Shown in pieces: positions 45,201-51,967 of a stretch of 64,000 bases of DNA. Below the pieces are notes generated by a model. That model was not told where the DNA came from, did not search any database, and saw nothing but the letters and a program-made list of their open reading frames with translations. How positions within the stretch are numbered: position 1 is the first letter of the stretch; every line of letters begins with the position of its first letter. The position numbers were made by a program, and so were the translations under genes. The stretch covers positions 62,001-126,000 of the forward strand of contig JBEYHY010000001.1 in the NCBI GenBank assembly GCA_040635515.1. The letters are read 5' to 3'. Source of the stretch: Prauserella_A sp040635515. GTDB taxonomy: Bacteria > Actinomycetota > Actinomycetes > Mycobacteriales > Pseudonocardiaceae.

Positions 45201-48200
45201 CGACCAGGGCGGCGATGTCAACCAGTTCGGTATGCGGGGCGACGATCTGGCGAAGCTGCAGCGACACGCGGTCGCGGGTTCGCTGGTGACCTACGTTCCG
45301 GACGGCAGCGAAGCACACACCGGAAGGGACGTCTCCGGCAGGGTGGAGGCGGTCTCCGAACTGTACGAGCGGCTCGGGCTCCCCGCCGGTTTCCGGTCCA
45401 CCGACCTCGGCCTTCACAACGACCCGTGGTTCGAGTGGAAGCGGGACAAGACCGGCAAGTACACCTTCGGCGGGTTCCGCAACGATCCGAGCGGGCTTGC
45501 CGACCTGGCGAACCGCCTCAGGGAGGGATACGCCCTGTGGGCGCCCGGCTGGAGCGGCGCGGCTCTGCTCGAACCGAACGAGAGCCCGCCCTCGGCCAGG
45601 CGGGCATCGGCCGATCGGCCGGAAGGCGATCCCCGGCGGCGGCTCAACGAGTTCGTCAACACCACCTACGGGCCGCTCGCGAACATCTTCGACAGGGTCA
45701 CCGACGCCATCCGCGCCGGAGTGGGGCAGGTCGCCGGAAACGCGGTGCCCCCGGCGACTCCCGCCGACAAGGGCACGCTGCTCGAATATCTGGAGACGGC
45801 GCTGAAGCCGGTGACGAAGCCGAAGGAACTCGGCGCGTTCGAGTCGATCATTCGCGGCATGAACGGGCCGGAATCAGCAGGGCTGCCACACGGTGTCCAA
45901 CTGGCGAGGCTCGCCGATTCGATCGGTCACGGCAACCAGCATCACGGCAGTTTCGCCGACACCGTGATCACGCCCATGGCCGGAAAACTGGCCGAAGGGG
46001 CCGTAGCGGACACGCGCTACGAGATCCTGGATCAGCGCTCTCGCCGGGAACTGCACCGGATCCTCGCCGAGCACATCGGGCGGCATCTCCGGACGCGGTT
46101 CACCCAGCTGGCCGCCGAGGGCTCGGCACTGGTCGAGGAGCTGAAACCGCTGGCGGACGGCGGTAAGAAGGCGGGCTGGCTCAGCGGCGAGCGGCTCAAG
46201 GTGTTCCTCGACCACGTCAGGACCGGCGCCGTGAACGACCCCGCACTGGAGACCGCGGTGCGCGCCGCGCCGCTGACCGCCGACCCCGGCGCGGTGCGCA
46301 AGGCCATCGAGGGCCCGGTCATGGACGGCGTCCGGGAGGAGACCATCGACACCGTTCTCAAGGAGAACCTGATCGGCCTCACTCCGGCGGAGCAGGCCGC
46401 CAAGCTCGACGAGGCGCTCGGCGAGGTGTTCCGGAACTCGGTGCGCGACAGGATCAACGGTGAGCCCGGCCTGGAAGCTCTCGAAAGGGCGGCACGGGAG
46501 AATCTGGCCGAGAAGGTCAGCGGCGGCGCGGCAGGCACGGTGGAGCGTGCCGTGAAGAAGGTCTCGTTCCCGTCGGTGAGCCAGGACGAGGTCGACACCT
46601 TCATGCGGACGAAGGTGGCCACGTTCGCGACGATGGCGCAGATCGGCGCGACGATCGCCGCCGACGCGCAGCGCAACAAGGCCGACTTCGACACGAGGGA
46701 CAGCGAACACGGGGCTTTCCGTAACGAGTTCGGGACGTGGCGCGAGCAGCACACGCTCGGCTACACGCAACACGGTGACCCCGCCGAGTTCCGGCGGCAG
46801 CGGGAGATCGGTGACGAACTCCGCCTGGCGATCGAGCACGAACTGAGGACAGCGGGCGAAGGACGGGTCGATCCGGAGTCGGCGGGTCGCATCGTGGACA
46901 CGCTGATCGAACGTGTCGACGAGGCCGCGCCCGGCTACCACGAGAGCCTGCGCAGGAAGTTCGACGAGGTCGTCAAGGTTCAGGGGAGCGACAAGCAGTA
47001 CCGGGCCAAGGACACCGGGCACCCGGTGATCTATCACGAGCACGCGCAGATGGTGCTGAACCAGTTCCTTTCGCTGACGGCCGGTGACGACGACGGCGCG
47101 AGGTTCGTGTCGAGGGAGGCGCTCGCGAAGGCGATTCTGTTCCACGACATGGATAAGCAGAACTCGAAGAACCAGTACGGCGACGATCAGGTACGCCACG
47201 ACCGTGAGCCGGAACATCGGGGCGCGGTCAAGTATCTGAACCGGCACGAGGGATTGTGGTCGAGCGAACGCGATTTCCGGCTCGCCAGGGCGATCGTCGA
47301 CTCGGACCCGTTCGGCGGCTACCTGCGCGGCAAGCATTCCCTCGACACGGCCTACCGGTTCATCCGGGAGCTGGCACACGAGCACGGCAGGCCGGATGGC
47401 GAGCCCGTCACCGCGGCCGACGTGCGGAAACTGTTCGACGAGTTCCACCAGTACTACCAGGCCGACGCCTCGTCCTACACCAATCAGGTGCGGTACGTGA
47501 ACCCGAAGAACAACGAGGTCGAGACCGGCTCGGCACAGCTGCGGGTCGTCGCGCAGGACGGCGACGACGGTCCGCTCGTCAAGACCGGTGACGGCAGGCA
47601 CTTCGAGTACCCGGGGCCGAAACCGGGCCAGGGCAAGGAAAGCTACCGGGAGAAGTTCGGCAGACTGCGGGCGAGGTTCGACAGGGACGTCCTCGAAGGA
47701 CGTTCGTACGAGCCCCGCGGACGGCGCCCGCTCGATCCGGAGCTGTCCGGCGGAGCCGGTCGTCGCCCCGAGCACGTCGAGCGAGCACTGGCTTTTCACG
47801 CGGGCTTCCACGGGAACGGGAATGGGAACGGCGGCATCGGCGACGGGCGGCCCGCACCGGCATTGCCGTACGCGCCGGAGATGTTCAGCCGCGGCTCCGC
47901 CGGTGTCGCCGAGGTGATCGACCGGGTCGCGAGCGGTGGCAACGGCTCGGCCGCCGTGCTGCTCGGCAAGGCGGAGCAGGGCAGCGAACACGCGTGGAAC
48001 GTGGTGAACCACGATGGTGTAGTGTCCATTGTGGACTCTATGACGGGTGCCGTCGTGCGGGCGGGCTCGGCTGCCTTCACCTCGCTCGACCAGGTCTACG
48101 CGGTTCCGGTGGACGCGAACGGTGCCTACCTCACCGACGGCGCGCCGCCGCCGGTGCTGCCCGCGGGCGCCGACGCGTACACCGCCGCCGAGCATGCCCG

Positions 48201-48522
48201 CGCCGAAGCGGCCTATCGCATGCGCGCGGCGGCCGCCGCGGGCGAGGACATCCCGGTGCCCGGTACGGGAGGCCGCCTCGTGCCGACGATCGAGGGTCTC
48301 CGGCTGGTCGGCGCCGCCATCACCGTGGAACTGGCCGCGGAACTCGCCGCGCTGTCCGGCCGCAGGCTGCTCGTATTCGTGATCGGTCCCGACGCCGTTG
48401 AGGACGAACGCGATGACGAACCGGTCGGCGAGCACCTCCTGCTGATGGTCCCTCCACGGGGCCGCCCGGAACCCGTCGACGTCACTGAACCTGCCGAAGC
48501 CGGAGAAACGTCCTCCGGGTGA
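33229..48522 (+). CDS. Giant T7SS-linked multidomain toxin-like protein with several papain-fold deamidase domains
   Basis: One uninterrupted 5,097-residue frame. Visible domains in order: WXG100-like helical N-terminus with hydrophobic segments (1-310); Asn/Gly/Pro linker (310-830); Tox-PL glutamine-deamidase domain, C885/H967/D982 (855-1010); protein-glutaminase-like domain, C1073 in DGCYIRAH, H1126, D1147 (1030-1200); helical part (1230-1400); coiled coil (1437-1837); beta-rich region (1850-3540); third papain-fold domain, C3596/H3667/D3683; degenerate OTU-like stretch (3735-3845); unassigned alpha/beta part (3870-4090); helical part (4110-4590); HD-phosphohydrolase-like domain, H4605, H4639-D4640, H4663, D4691; cysteine-less copy of the first deamidase (about 4880-4945, H4921/D4936). 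Domain names come from motif recognition. Likely an exported polymorphic-toxin-type effector; the target is unknown. Confidence 0.88.
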   Translation: MAMMVSPEVAKLFQVLTGEEWPDANEDKLRALAAEWQGSAEDLADLAVGLRGAVDGIRSNFEGEAARAFIERVSPFIEGDRLIDAAAELFQGLGDYLVDLALDVEYMKLVIINSLIALLVEIALAIKLAPFTGGASMSWLAARIPIVRFFVNTVLRKVITEIVKLAVYSIAFQLLVDVAAQVTQYGMGTRDEWNTDHTKNAAAVGAMGAALAPLAGGLGAIVGSGLNKMLNTAFAKRFGDDWAKGAVNNITEIGTESFHEVFTEALYKYATEGEFELNPYAATAGAFSGLAGVTGGALGGLLEKYLGGSGRSGGSGSRGEGDLSGGPAPEQAGSGGNGLGNGTGNGTGSGTGNAVGGNGSSDNGPGNNGTGGNGSGNSGPANGGLGNGGPANGGLGNGGLGNGPGGNGPVGSNGSADPVGSGESLGSNDFRPGPNPSQGNAPQGGADGSTGDNPVGNTPAGNNQTTPSTVPPVVAPNSPEQVFTPPVGEQPSAVPGPAVTSPAGPDGVLTPDASDQPAPPTATGGHDPAPMPEGSGPGGHQPPVADAGGTGTNDNGTNGTKDSNGAAPDVHQAQPPAGGHSGSNPNAMPPGPADTPGSVPEHGGQNQNSPAPPVSRGPNDAPSLPGPESQQSPAPAPAQPDSPQAAPPRGEQVAQNDGGQPAPPVTGSNNTVGGQPAPNPVTSPVTQSPNNPASNHPATPNSPAPNPPGNNPARPSTPLPSTSGGKGRKPATGAKGSKDTTGSTPLTTSATEAPVMPGSSKQAPESREAVVGGPDSGFHTDSVGAPFESAYSPNPAPPIPAPPANPNPNQGSGKRSRDTFESQDGPSTFFEPPGVRERPATLNPASGKDTAALREVVAPGQSYVDPALWVGLVRGSRPDQNFADCVACSVAGFLTWDGRPEVAGSLPGGPPRGATTWAAERLNSPWEQTGHGKDSFTEVADRVRKGGHGSAAVVVGFPPQGVRRPGHSWLVVNHLGDVRLLDPQQGTNDRFSDTVLPDLGRVDAIVKPVTERDPAAEAAFREFIDLNQVDLDPKPGTSLTMARDYYQRLATSTFDHPVDGRLPIPTQHPEDGCYIRAHHWSEMLKDWGADVRKVFVGRPPPGLWTQSNFALGATNSTPQPINWSYHVAPLISIDPQNGNGPEWVVLDPAMNHGVLPLRDWLTLAGADGGFDERDLSQARPHPDAYEGPLAQGETKVMVTEDHAIFPPWLDVTFPDSLASAENMMLEFQDILRNYGNEATGRQEFRQWHESLPPIAQGNFDFLNMWLDPGGRRDFQDWFMSLTPGERAGFTNDLGNPNSTVDTLVPSWDNRTEAARRLLGNADEAGRAAAREWAENNVSSHHDTVFSDPGLIQGIKDVLAYRYHADGAYGAIAASVSLGTEYGTLLPLGAGGQGPYGGFDLNEFLTFPDTLPGAGQNGDFHTDSVGAPIEPDGPVPGAERTLAEVTRARDDIEAAYGKAWNSHQTAQQHLRAAEGSARDAEGAVIGTQQAQDRADQRVRQAQARFDELAAQHNLRSTARDDFARNNPDLAVRIIRAQEAAEDARADLASATSNQDRLDAEVRHRAEALRRLNALQHQLSVLDDQRAAAEAAAGTARQTLDQVRADAAVINASTRAAVTANDNATRAVADARAAVETAARELEAVAANRPVASELAGNAQNSLTGVKNAADAVNTAVGEVNDHNARIGQATAEAAEFGNRRDQHSAQLGRIDRRLEWIGQRLDTLPDQRAGTERQDLQTERANLRGERERVAGQRDEAEANRDAAQTRADELAGDTGPRDRHDTALRNLGDSLGGLDGALTEIRAVETRSNTHGDAANTAAQEARRAKDSAEEAAKQGKVERGLTVLSGLPPHSRIIIETLGSPDALADALAGVTGYDRDAIAAWLGDLGTEGLANALNTGRLPLVAPDGATIEVAVHADLHRPDDTATAPRHREPSSVRKEAAEEVSAPLNESTTSSVPVRIPLMFVSPFDAVGGAMRPMVYAGARMKRSQGFDSTTTSSTSTGTEQTLHVPATMSVTVAVPGRAPRVATVAAGLRLPDITPGTAPAGPVPSSAFGGELKPAPVPVPIAFTGKLGTSAEASEKLTAQLLAPLGNPLPATVSFNGNDVPITPAGNPSITYAGTTAVDHTTGTSHGNGSSVTRGGDAIFGAGLYGGLKGWFAGLFTDFTTGVTDGTSPANEKSVSRTGNDTELVYTVDRSIRVGEGDDAVQGTVSSSVQVPVPLARSLGLPLPPHLDGAEANPDHGQPYVFGRDSINEVKSGAIIDFLSDKLVKIESAGREPDPAGREAVAKRFGSESGARDAIYNALHGGEQLTWYRDGRVHTAVVYAKPVAPESTAPSGKTGMGTEDGNAEQFRRTYEGKRTFQGGVGGAFQPTGKDTPDPAAPKTTPEAGNPQPYQGGPTISSGAPRAGLTFGGEAGTANKSGYTGKDGRAGKYDGDIRDYDGTLDFVVVRSARKTPGWARRFFLGGRMLFGGDAAGRITHPGKADIDQAFTGGTASRHVHTGRVENAITVSTPADKLAWSAKPVPAGGMRPGIYLGAPPEPAPGSKVNRGRGSEFATLEHLRITPDTTEAVKIALAKRITPGEGPGQVTRTPPAHSGNWSSPGLREFADIRAEGTTTYRYKESALTVPGSTPGDAVSEFIGQVGSRGTATQGFSGQQHTTGTMSQPGRLTDFNGELKGEATFYSPRVVSVRPEGTLRRNQAGDSLIGSTKSSGFGVDLGVSANAMPRREGRAGAALRGIVGGGWKKGTSETNDLTPGGKQTSEYKGPTAFVVTDVRYAFQADMNLRNMFTTGTFDPVQVTVDVPDGAIEEMPVADAADLFRNMGLPVPPELSQAVQRTDVTTPAHTLLGQADGYDSFSDTAVARSALNDPGLTAVTGRLAELGVTDKNWQREILGQIRKHLSTPAGHLWLRDVLAGTEGNGGLISVPNSGFALEDVVDIRVTASPNPDAVTGDGQRATVPAKQTSADYLTSAKQIKNSTTVAGAAALEAGVVYRETPAVPPGKPDENGTIRQSAPEPGATFASVTPQIFGISKSVRTEEIAPGSSSEKVTSQTDVNKVGRSTHGVDFRLDISRRRAPMPSVSTPFLDVPMLVDRDRTAGTPVTVPGVVDLISPGADTSPPLTRPQDRPTFDVVADVPGGEPMFGRKGGWRVEQLGIGTVNAIRDAMYALLSNTPLREGIGGVDPGRIRTAADSASGYTRQGGNSETHAHNATKGTSLRHGMNTIFTSGDYRLGRILGNRHVTYDSLFDATITGEFRQDSFRFVTALPEGTEMNLGKDVESGKPRGKTKVVSTASGPALPWLAGDSGKAAGPAPTTATTGPPVSEGISVDDTVEAKAAKTGGTSGVKYEGRSYLYTADADFFVKVERYGSNWTRQPFAAMADLFRGGGQGHNVLKVGSTGDLRVRVWENEALDQGLLTLGDVFRYAGKNAPGEHAVVPDRSGATIHGSGRRAPEAPAPDGALPRGRNLHVGNDVTLENLRTFIGSLPADMRPWSYTVEPGSALTPEAIGAAVNGLPEPATQANPPRTVDPGLTGGASDAAPALPRGMLDAGQASVLPEGSAVSRGSFRSVAEEESYFAGRYGNLRGIVQDWNAENCLPATIQGSFAIMENDTFVAERSGPTRIGDVNDLVGTDFRETSYAEIHEHMRTQERGAQGVVFTGGDGAQGHYFLVHKDDRGVVNFVDVKNESMADLDSPRPVTGFVPLPWTGATEQGSSVPDPGRPDGDVSPEVFDPARLTGPQREQLEPHGANVITTGGGTGRAANLLEAITKNFDEHATPELYRRIEERLGAVTAGNDGIDGIAREAGLRVHVLRPDGGWTAHGPAGGRPVHVVEADLEGTPRFLGVREDVQLGRPGVSYPGPTTTESGGTKHLEHRGEFEVETIAGKHYVRMYTAMYDAAGPDSRFKDVHQDPATGEITVSTGSGAVAWVSGGRPLRTVQWIEKYRNQQIAKGEKGYTPLLRSYLVPLERYQAASENARSEKVAGVGTTMNVDQGGDVNQFGMRGDDLAKLQRHAVAGSLVTYVPDGSEAHTGRDVSGRVEAVSELYERLGLPAGFRSTDLGLHNDPWFEWKRDKTGKYTFGGFRNDPSGLADLANRLREGYALWAPGWSGAALLEPNESPPSARRASADRPEGDPRRRLNEFVNTTYGPLANIFDRVTDAIRAGVGQVAGNAVPPATPADKGTLLEYLETALKPVTKPKELGAFESIIRGMNGPESAGLPHGVQLARLADSIGHGNQHHGSFADTVITPMAGKLAEGAVADTRYEILDQRSRRELHRILAEHIGRHLRTRFTQLAAEGSALVEELKPLADGGKKAGWLSGERLKVFLDHVRTGAVNDPALETAVRAAPLTADPGAVRKAIEGPVMDGVREETIDTVLKENLIGLTPAEQAAKLDEALGEVFRNSVRDRINGEPGLEALERAARENLAEKVSGGAAGTVERAVKKVSFPSVSQDEVDTFMRTKVATFATMAQIGATIAADAQRNKADFDTRDSEHGAFRNEFGTWREQHTLGYTQHGDPAEFRRQREIGDELRLAIEHELRTAGEGRVDPESAGRIVDTLIERVDEAAPGYHESLRRKFDEVVKVQGSDKQYRAKDTGHPVIYHEHAQMVLNQFLSLTAGDDDGARFVSREALAKAILFHDMDKQNSKNQYGDDQVRHDREPEHRGAVKYLNRHEGLWSSERDFRLARAIVDSDPFGGYLRGKHSLDTAYRFIRELAHEHGRPDGEPVTAADVRKLFDEFHQYYQADASSYTNQVRYVNPKNNEVETGSAQLRVVAQDGDDGPLVKTGDGRHFEYPGPKPGQGKESYREKFGRLRARFDRDVLEGRSYEPRGRRPLDPELSGGAGRRPEHVERALAFHAGFHGNGNGNGGIGDGRPAPALPYAPEMFSRGSAGVAEVIDRVASGGNGSAAVLLGKAEQGSEHAWNVVNHDGVVSIVDSMTGAVVRAGSAAFTSLDQVYAVPVDANGAYLTDGAPPPVLPAGADAYTAAEHARAEAAYRMRAAAAAGEDIPVPGTGGRLVPTIEGLRLVGAAITVELAAELAALSGRRLLVFVIGPDAVEDERDDEPVGEHLLLMVPPRGRPEPVDVTEPAEAGETSSG

Positions 48523-48569
48523 ACCCTCATGGCGTGCGCGGCCGTGTCTCCGGTGAGTGAGGAGGCGGA

Positions 48570-51104
48570 GTGGACGAGTCGATCACCGTTGAACGGGTCC
48601 GGCACGCGCTGGTCGTCGGCAGGCTTACCGCGGACGGTGCCGCGGTGTTGCTGGCCGCGAACCTGCCTTGCGGCCGGGACCGGACGTTCGTCGTCGTCGG
48701 CGGCTCCGCACTCGGCGCCATGACCAGGCTCGATCCGTGGGTGATCGCCGACATCGCCGACAAGGCGCCCGGCGACCTGTGCGTGGTGGCGCCCGGCTTC
48801 GGGGCGATGGGGCAGGACGGGACCCTGCCACCGGCCAGGTTGCTCGCCGACCGGCTCGGCGTCGAGGTCACCGCGCCGGAAGGCGCACCGGTCGCCCTCG
48901 CCGACGGCAGCGTCTTCGTCCCCGGCCGGAATGCGGGCTGGGTGTCCTACCGCCCCGGCGGGCAGCGGATCCGTGTCGGCGCGCGGCTGCCCGCGCCGTG
49001 GTGGCAGGACGGGATACCCGTTCCCGCGGGCGGCGTCGCTTCGGTGCCGGTCGGCCTGTGGGTCCGGCGGCCGGGCGCGGAGGAACGCCCTGCCGATCCG
49101 CTGACCCGGCAGGTCCCCGACCCCGATCGCATGTACGTGGTGCTCGGCGCGCCGGGGGAGGAGCCACCCGGGACGAGCGCGGTGGTGGAGGTGCTGCGGT
49201 CGCTGCCTGAGGAGAACAGGGACCGCGCCGTGCTCGCCTGGTACGGCACCGAGGGCGCGGCCACGGAGGTGGCCGAGGAACTCGGCGCTCCGGTCAGGGT
49301 CGCCCACGGTGTCCCCGGCGACGGCGGGCTGGTCCGCACGGACGAGCGCGGCGTCGCGCGCTGGCGCCCGTTCGCGGTCGAAAGCGTGTATCGCCCCGGC
49401 AGCGCGCCGGTGCTGGACCGGTGGGTCGCGCCGCCGGGCCTGGCGATGGCAGGGCCCGGTTCGTACCGGCTGTGCGAAGGCTGGCTGGTCGATGTCGTGC
49501 CTCGTGGTCTCGTGGTGCGGCCCGAATCGATGCCCCTGGAGCTCGCGACCGTGCCCAGGGGGGCTACGGGTTTGGGTGGGCCGCACGTGGATGTCGTGTT
49601 CGCCGCGGACGGCCCCGTGCGGGCGGAGGCGCTGTCGGCGTTCGGCACGTTATTGCGTGAACTTCCCGAGGGCGCCAGGGAAATCCTGCGCATCCTTCCG
49701 GTGGACGGCCGTGCCGAGGTGGCGCTCGCTCCGATCGGGGAAGCGGGCAGGGTGGTTCCGGTCGCCAAACAGGACCAGCCGCCCGCCGTGCCCCGGGAGG
49801 CACCGGCGGGCCCATCGGGAGCGCTCGTGGTGACCGCCGGGGGCCGCATCGTGCCCGCCGCGCCGGTTGTTCCGGCGTCCTCCGGTGCGGAAGCCGCCAC
49901 CGAGGACATGGGTGCCGGGGACAACTCCTCGGTGCGGGCGACCGGCGGGGTTTCGGTCATCCCCGCCGTCGCGGCCGCCGCCGTCGCACCTTCGGTGGTC
50001 CCGAAGCCGCCGCCGGTCCCGCTGCCGGGCCCGGCAGCCCCCAATCCTCCGCTGCCGGCCGTGCCCGCAAGGCCGCATTTCCGCCACGGTGCCGGATCCG
50101 GTTCTGCCGCCGGCCGCTCGGCGAGCCCGCCGGCGGTATCGGGTGCGGCGGTCGCGGGTGCGCCCACCGCTGTACGGGAACCGGCACCGGCGACACGCAC
50201 CACCACGGAAAGGGCCGTGCCGATGCCCGCCTCGCGGGCGCCCGCGCCCGCCGCGGTCGCGACAGCCGAACCCGCGGAGGCCAGGCAAACCGCCGCCGAA
50301 ACCAGTGTCGCGCCCGACATGAACACAGTGGACGCTGTGAACACAGTGAACACAGTGGACACAGTGGACACAGTGAACACAGTGAACACTGTGGACGCTC
50401 TGGATTCCCTTGCCGCGCTGCTGCCTGATCGTCCGGTCGCGAAGACCATCGTGGCCGAGCCCGTCGAGGTTCCCGAGAACGCGCGCAGCACCGTCGAACA
50501 GCGGCGCGCCATGCGTGGCAGGCTGGGTTCCCGGTACGACGTCGCCACGCGCGCCGTCGCGCAGCTGCTTTCCGAACGCCCCGGCCTCCGCTTCGGCTCG
50601 GGCGACCGTTCGGCGCTGCTCACCGAACTCGCGGTCGTGAGAGTGTTCGCGGCCGAGCCTCATGGCGACTACGACGCCGACTTCTACACGTGTCTCGCCG
50701 ACGGTCTCCGCAGGTTGCCGACCGCGAGAACCGTTGTGGTGCGGGGGATTCCGGAGTCCTCGGACGTACGGCCCGAATCGGTGGTGCGCCTTCCCGCTCC
50801 CGTCGTGGCCGCGCCCGTCACGGCAGGCGGAGCCGGGCCGGCCGAGGCACTCATCTGGACCACCACGGCAAGGCGGCTCGACGGGTTGCGTGAAGAGGGA
50901 GGAGCCGAGGTCGTTCTGTCCGGCCACACCCGGTTGCGGGTGCTGGCCGTCGAGACGAAACCGATCCGGCGGGTGTTGCTCGCCGAGGACGGCTCCGCGC
51001 GGGACGCGGCGCTGACCCGCTTGCGCGCGGCGGCCGAGCGCAGGGGTGCCCCTGCCGAACCGGTCTCGGACAGCCGGTGGTTCGGCCCGCTTCCGGCGGC
51101 CTGA
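48570..51104 (+). CDS. Uncharacterised T7SS-locus protein with disordered middle
   Basis: 844 residues from a GTG behind GAGGAGG. Residues 1-390 look globular, with no signal peptide or membrane helix (VRHALVVGRLTADGAAVLLA, FVVVGGSALGAMTRLDPWVI). Residues about 400-610 are Pro/Ala-rich and end in a Val/Asn/Asp/Thr run encoded by a 9-bp tandem repeat. Residues about 640-844 (GSRYDVATRAVAQLLSERPG, YTCLADGLRRLPTARTVVVR) resemble a domain common in large actinobacterial T7SS proteins that may be ADP-ribosyltransferase-derived; no catalytic triad is evident. Function unknown. Confidence 0.7.
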   Translation: MDESITVERVRHALVVGRLTADGAAVLLAANLPCGRDRTFVVVGGSALGAMTRLDPWVIADIADKAPGDLCVVAPGFGAMGQDGTLPPARLLADRLGVEVTAPEGAPVALADGSVFVPGRNAGWVSYRPGGQRIRVGARLPAPWWQDGIPVPAGGVASVPVGLWVRRPGAEERPADPLTRQVPDPDRMYVVLGAPGEEPPGTSAVVEVLRSLPEENRDRAVLAWYGTEGAATEVAEELGAPVRVAHGVPGDGGLVRTDERGVARWRPFAVESVYRPGSAPVLDRWVAPPGLAMAGPGSYRLCEGWLVDVVPRGLVVRPESMPLELATVPRGATGLGGPHVDVVFAADGPVRAEALSAFGTLLRELPEGAREILRILPVDGRAEVALAPIGEAGRVVPVAKQDQPPAVPREAPAGPSGALVVTAGGRIVPAAPVVPASSGAEAATEDMGAGDNSSVRATGGVSVIPAVAAAAVAPSVVPKPPPVPLPGPAAPNPPLPAVPARPHFRHGAGSGSAAGRSASPPAVSGAAVAGAPTAVREPAPATRTTTERAVPMPASRAPAPAAVATAEPAEARQTAAETSVAPDMNTVDAVNTVNTVDTVDTVNTVNTVDALDSLAALLPDRPVAKTIVAEPVEVPENARSTVEQRRAMRGRLGSRYDVATRAVAQLLSERPGLRFGSGDRSALLTELAVVRVFAAEPHGDYDADFYTCLADGLRRLPTARTVVVRGIPESSDVRPESVVRLPAPVVAAPVTAGGAGPAEALIWTTTARRLDGLREEGGAEVVLSGHTRLRVLAVETKPIRRVLLAEDGSARDAALTRLRAAAERRGAPAEPVSDSRWFGPLPAA
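50319..50399 (+). repeat. 9-bp coding minisatellite (nine units)
   Basis: Nine consecutive 9-bp units of the form GTGRACACA (the first is ATGAACACA; variants GTGGACGCT and GTGAACACT occur). They encode [MV]-[ND]-[TA] triplets inside the disordered part of the 48570-51104 gene. Unit number can change without a frameshift. Confidence 0.9.
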
Positions 51105-51124
51105 CGGGAAAGGCGAGACGATTC

Positions 51125-51967
51125 ATGGACCAGCATCGGAGGTTGCTCGGCCTTGCGGGCTCCGCGCCGGACGGGTGGCTCATCGTCGCGAGGGAGGCGC
51201 TGGCGGCCGGTGACATCGGCAGGGTCGACGAACTGCTGGCCGCGCTGGCGAAGGCGCCCGCGAACACCCGCGAGCACCGGTTCGTCCCCGGGGAGAAGGG
51301 ATACCAGCCGGCCGACCGCGCACTCGTGAACGAGATCAGGAGCACAGCCACCGCGTGCTGGGCGACCATGCGCGACGGCACCGACCGCGTCTACCTCGTC
51401 CAGGCCGACGCCGGGCACGCCGCCATCGCAGGCGCCGCGCAGCGGGCGTTGCTGCGGTCGGGTGTGGACACGCCGAGAGTCGAGGTGCTCGCGCCGAGGC
51501 AGGCGCTGCCCTCCTATCACGAGCGGGCGCTGCTCGCCTCGACGCTGCTGTGGTCGGTTCTTCCGGGAACCTCCGTGCGCATCGCCCGCGCCTTCGACGG
51601 TGCGAGCGCGGCCGGACCGTGGTTCGCCCCCGATCACGAGCTGGTCGTCGATCCGGCGATCCGAGGGCGGCTGCTCGACTTCCTTTCCGGCGGCGAGGTC
51701 GTGTTCACCGCCGGTTCGCCGATGACCGACGTGGTCACCGGCTCCACCGGTGTGGTGCCAGCGGACCTGCGTTCCGACGGAACCTGGGTGTGGTCGGAGG
51801 CCTCCCGCTATTACCTGGACCGCTACAGGCTGGCTCCCGATCCCGGGCTCACCGGGCACGCGCTGGCGAACCGGCCGGGCGACCGGCTGACCCCGCTCAC
51901 CCGGCACCGCGTGCGCGCGGCGCTGAACCCGATCGATCAGGAGGGCCCATCGTGGCGAGCAGGATGA
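51125..51967 (+). CDS. Conserved hypothetical T7SS-locus protein
   Basis: 280 residues, ATG at 51125 with GGGAAAGG upstream. It is soluble. Blocks include WLIVAREALAAGDIGRVDEL, REHRFVPGEKGYQPADRALV, VEVLAPRQALPSYHERALLA, and a C-terminal RYRLAPDPGLTGHALANRPG. I do not recognise the family. It sits between the uncharacterised 844-residue protein and the AAA+ fusion, overlapping the latter by 16 bp, which suggests translational coupling and a function tied to the T7SS island. Confidence 0.65.
   Translation: MDQHRRLLGLAGSAPDGWLIVAREALAAGDIGRVDELLAALAKAPANTREHRFVPGEKGYQPADRALVNEIRSTATACWATMRDGTDRVYLVQADAGHAAIAGAAQRALLRSGVDTPRVEVLAPRQALPSYHERALLASTLLWSVLPGTSVRIARAFDGASAAGPWFAPDHELVVDPAIRGRLLDFLSGGEVVFTAGSPMTDVVTGSTGVVPADLRSDGTWVWSEASRYYLDRYRLAPDPGLTGHALANRPGDRLTPLTRHRVRAALNPIDQEGPSWRAG

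Noticed and set aside
45000..45560. ADP-ribosyltransferase domain in the giant protein (residues about 3920-4110)
   Set aside because: Some blocks recall ART-type toxins, but no R-S-E or H-Y-E triad could be placed, so it is left unassigned.
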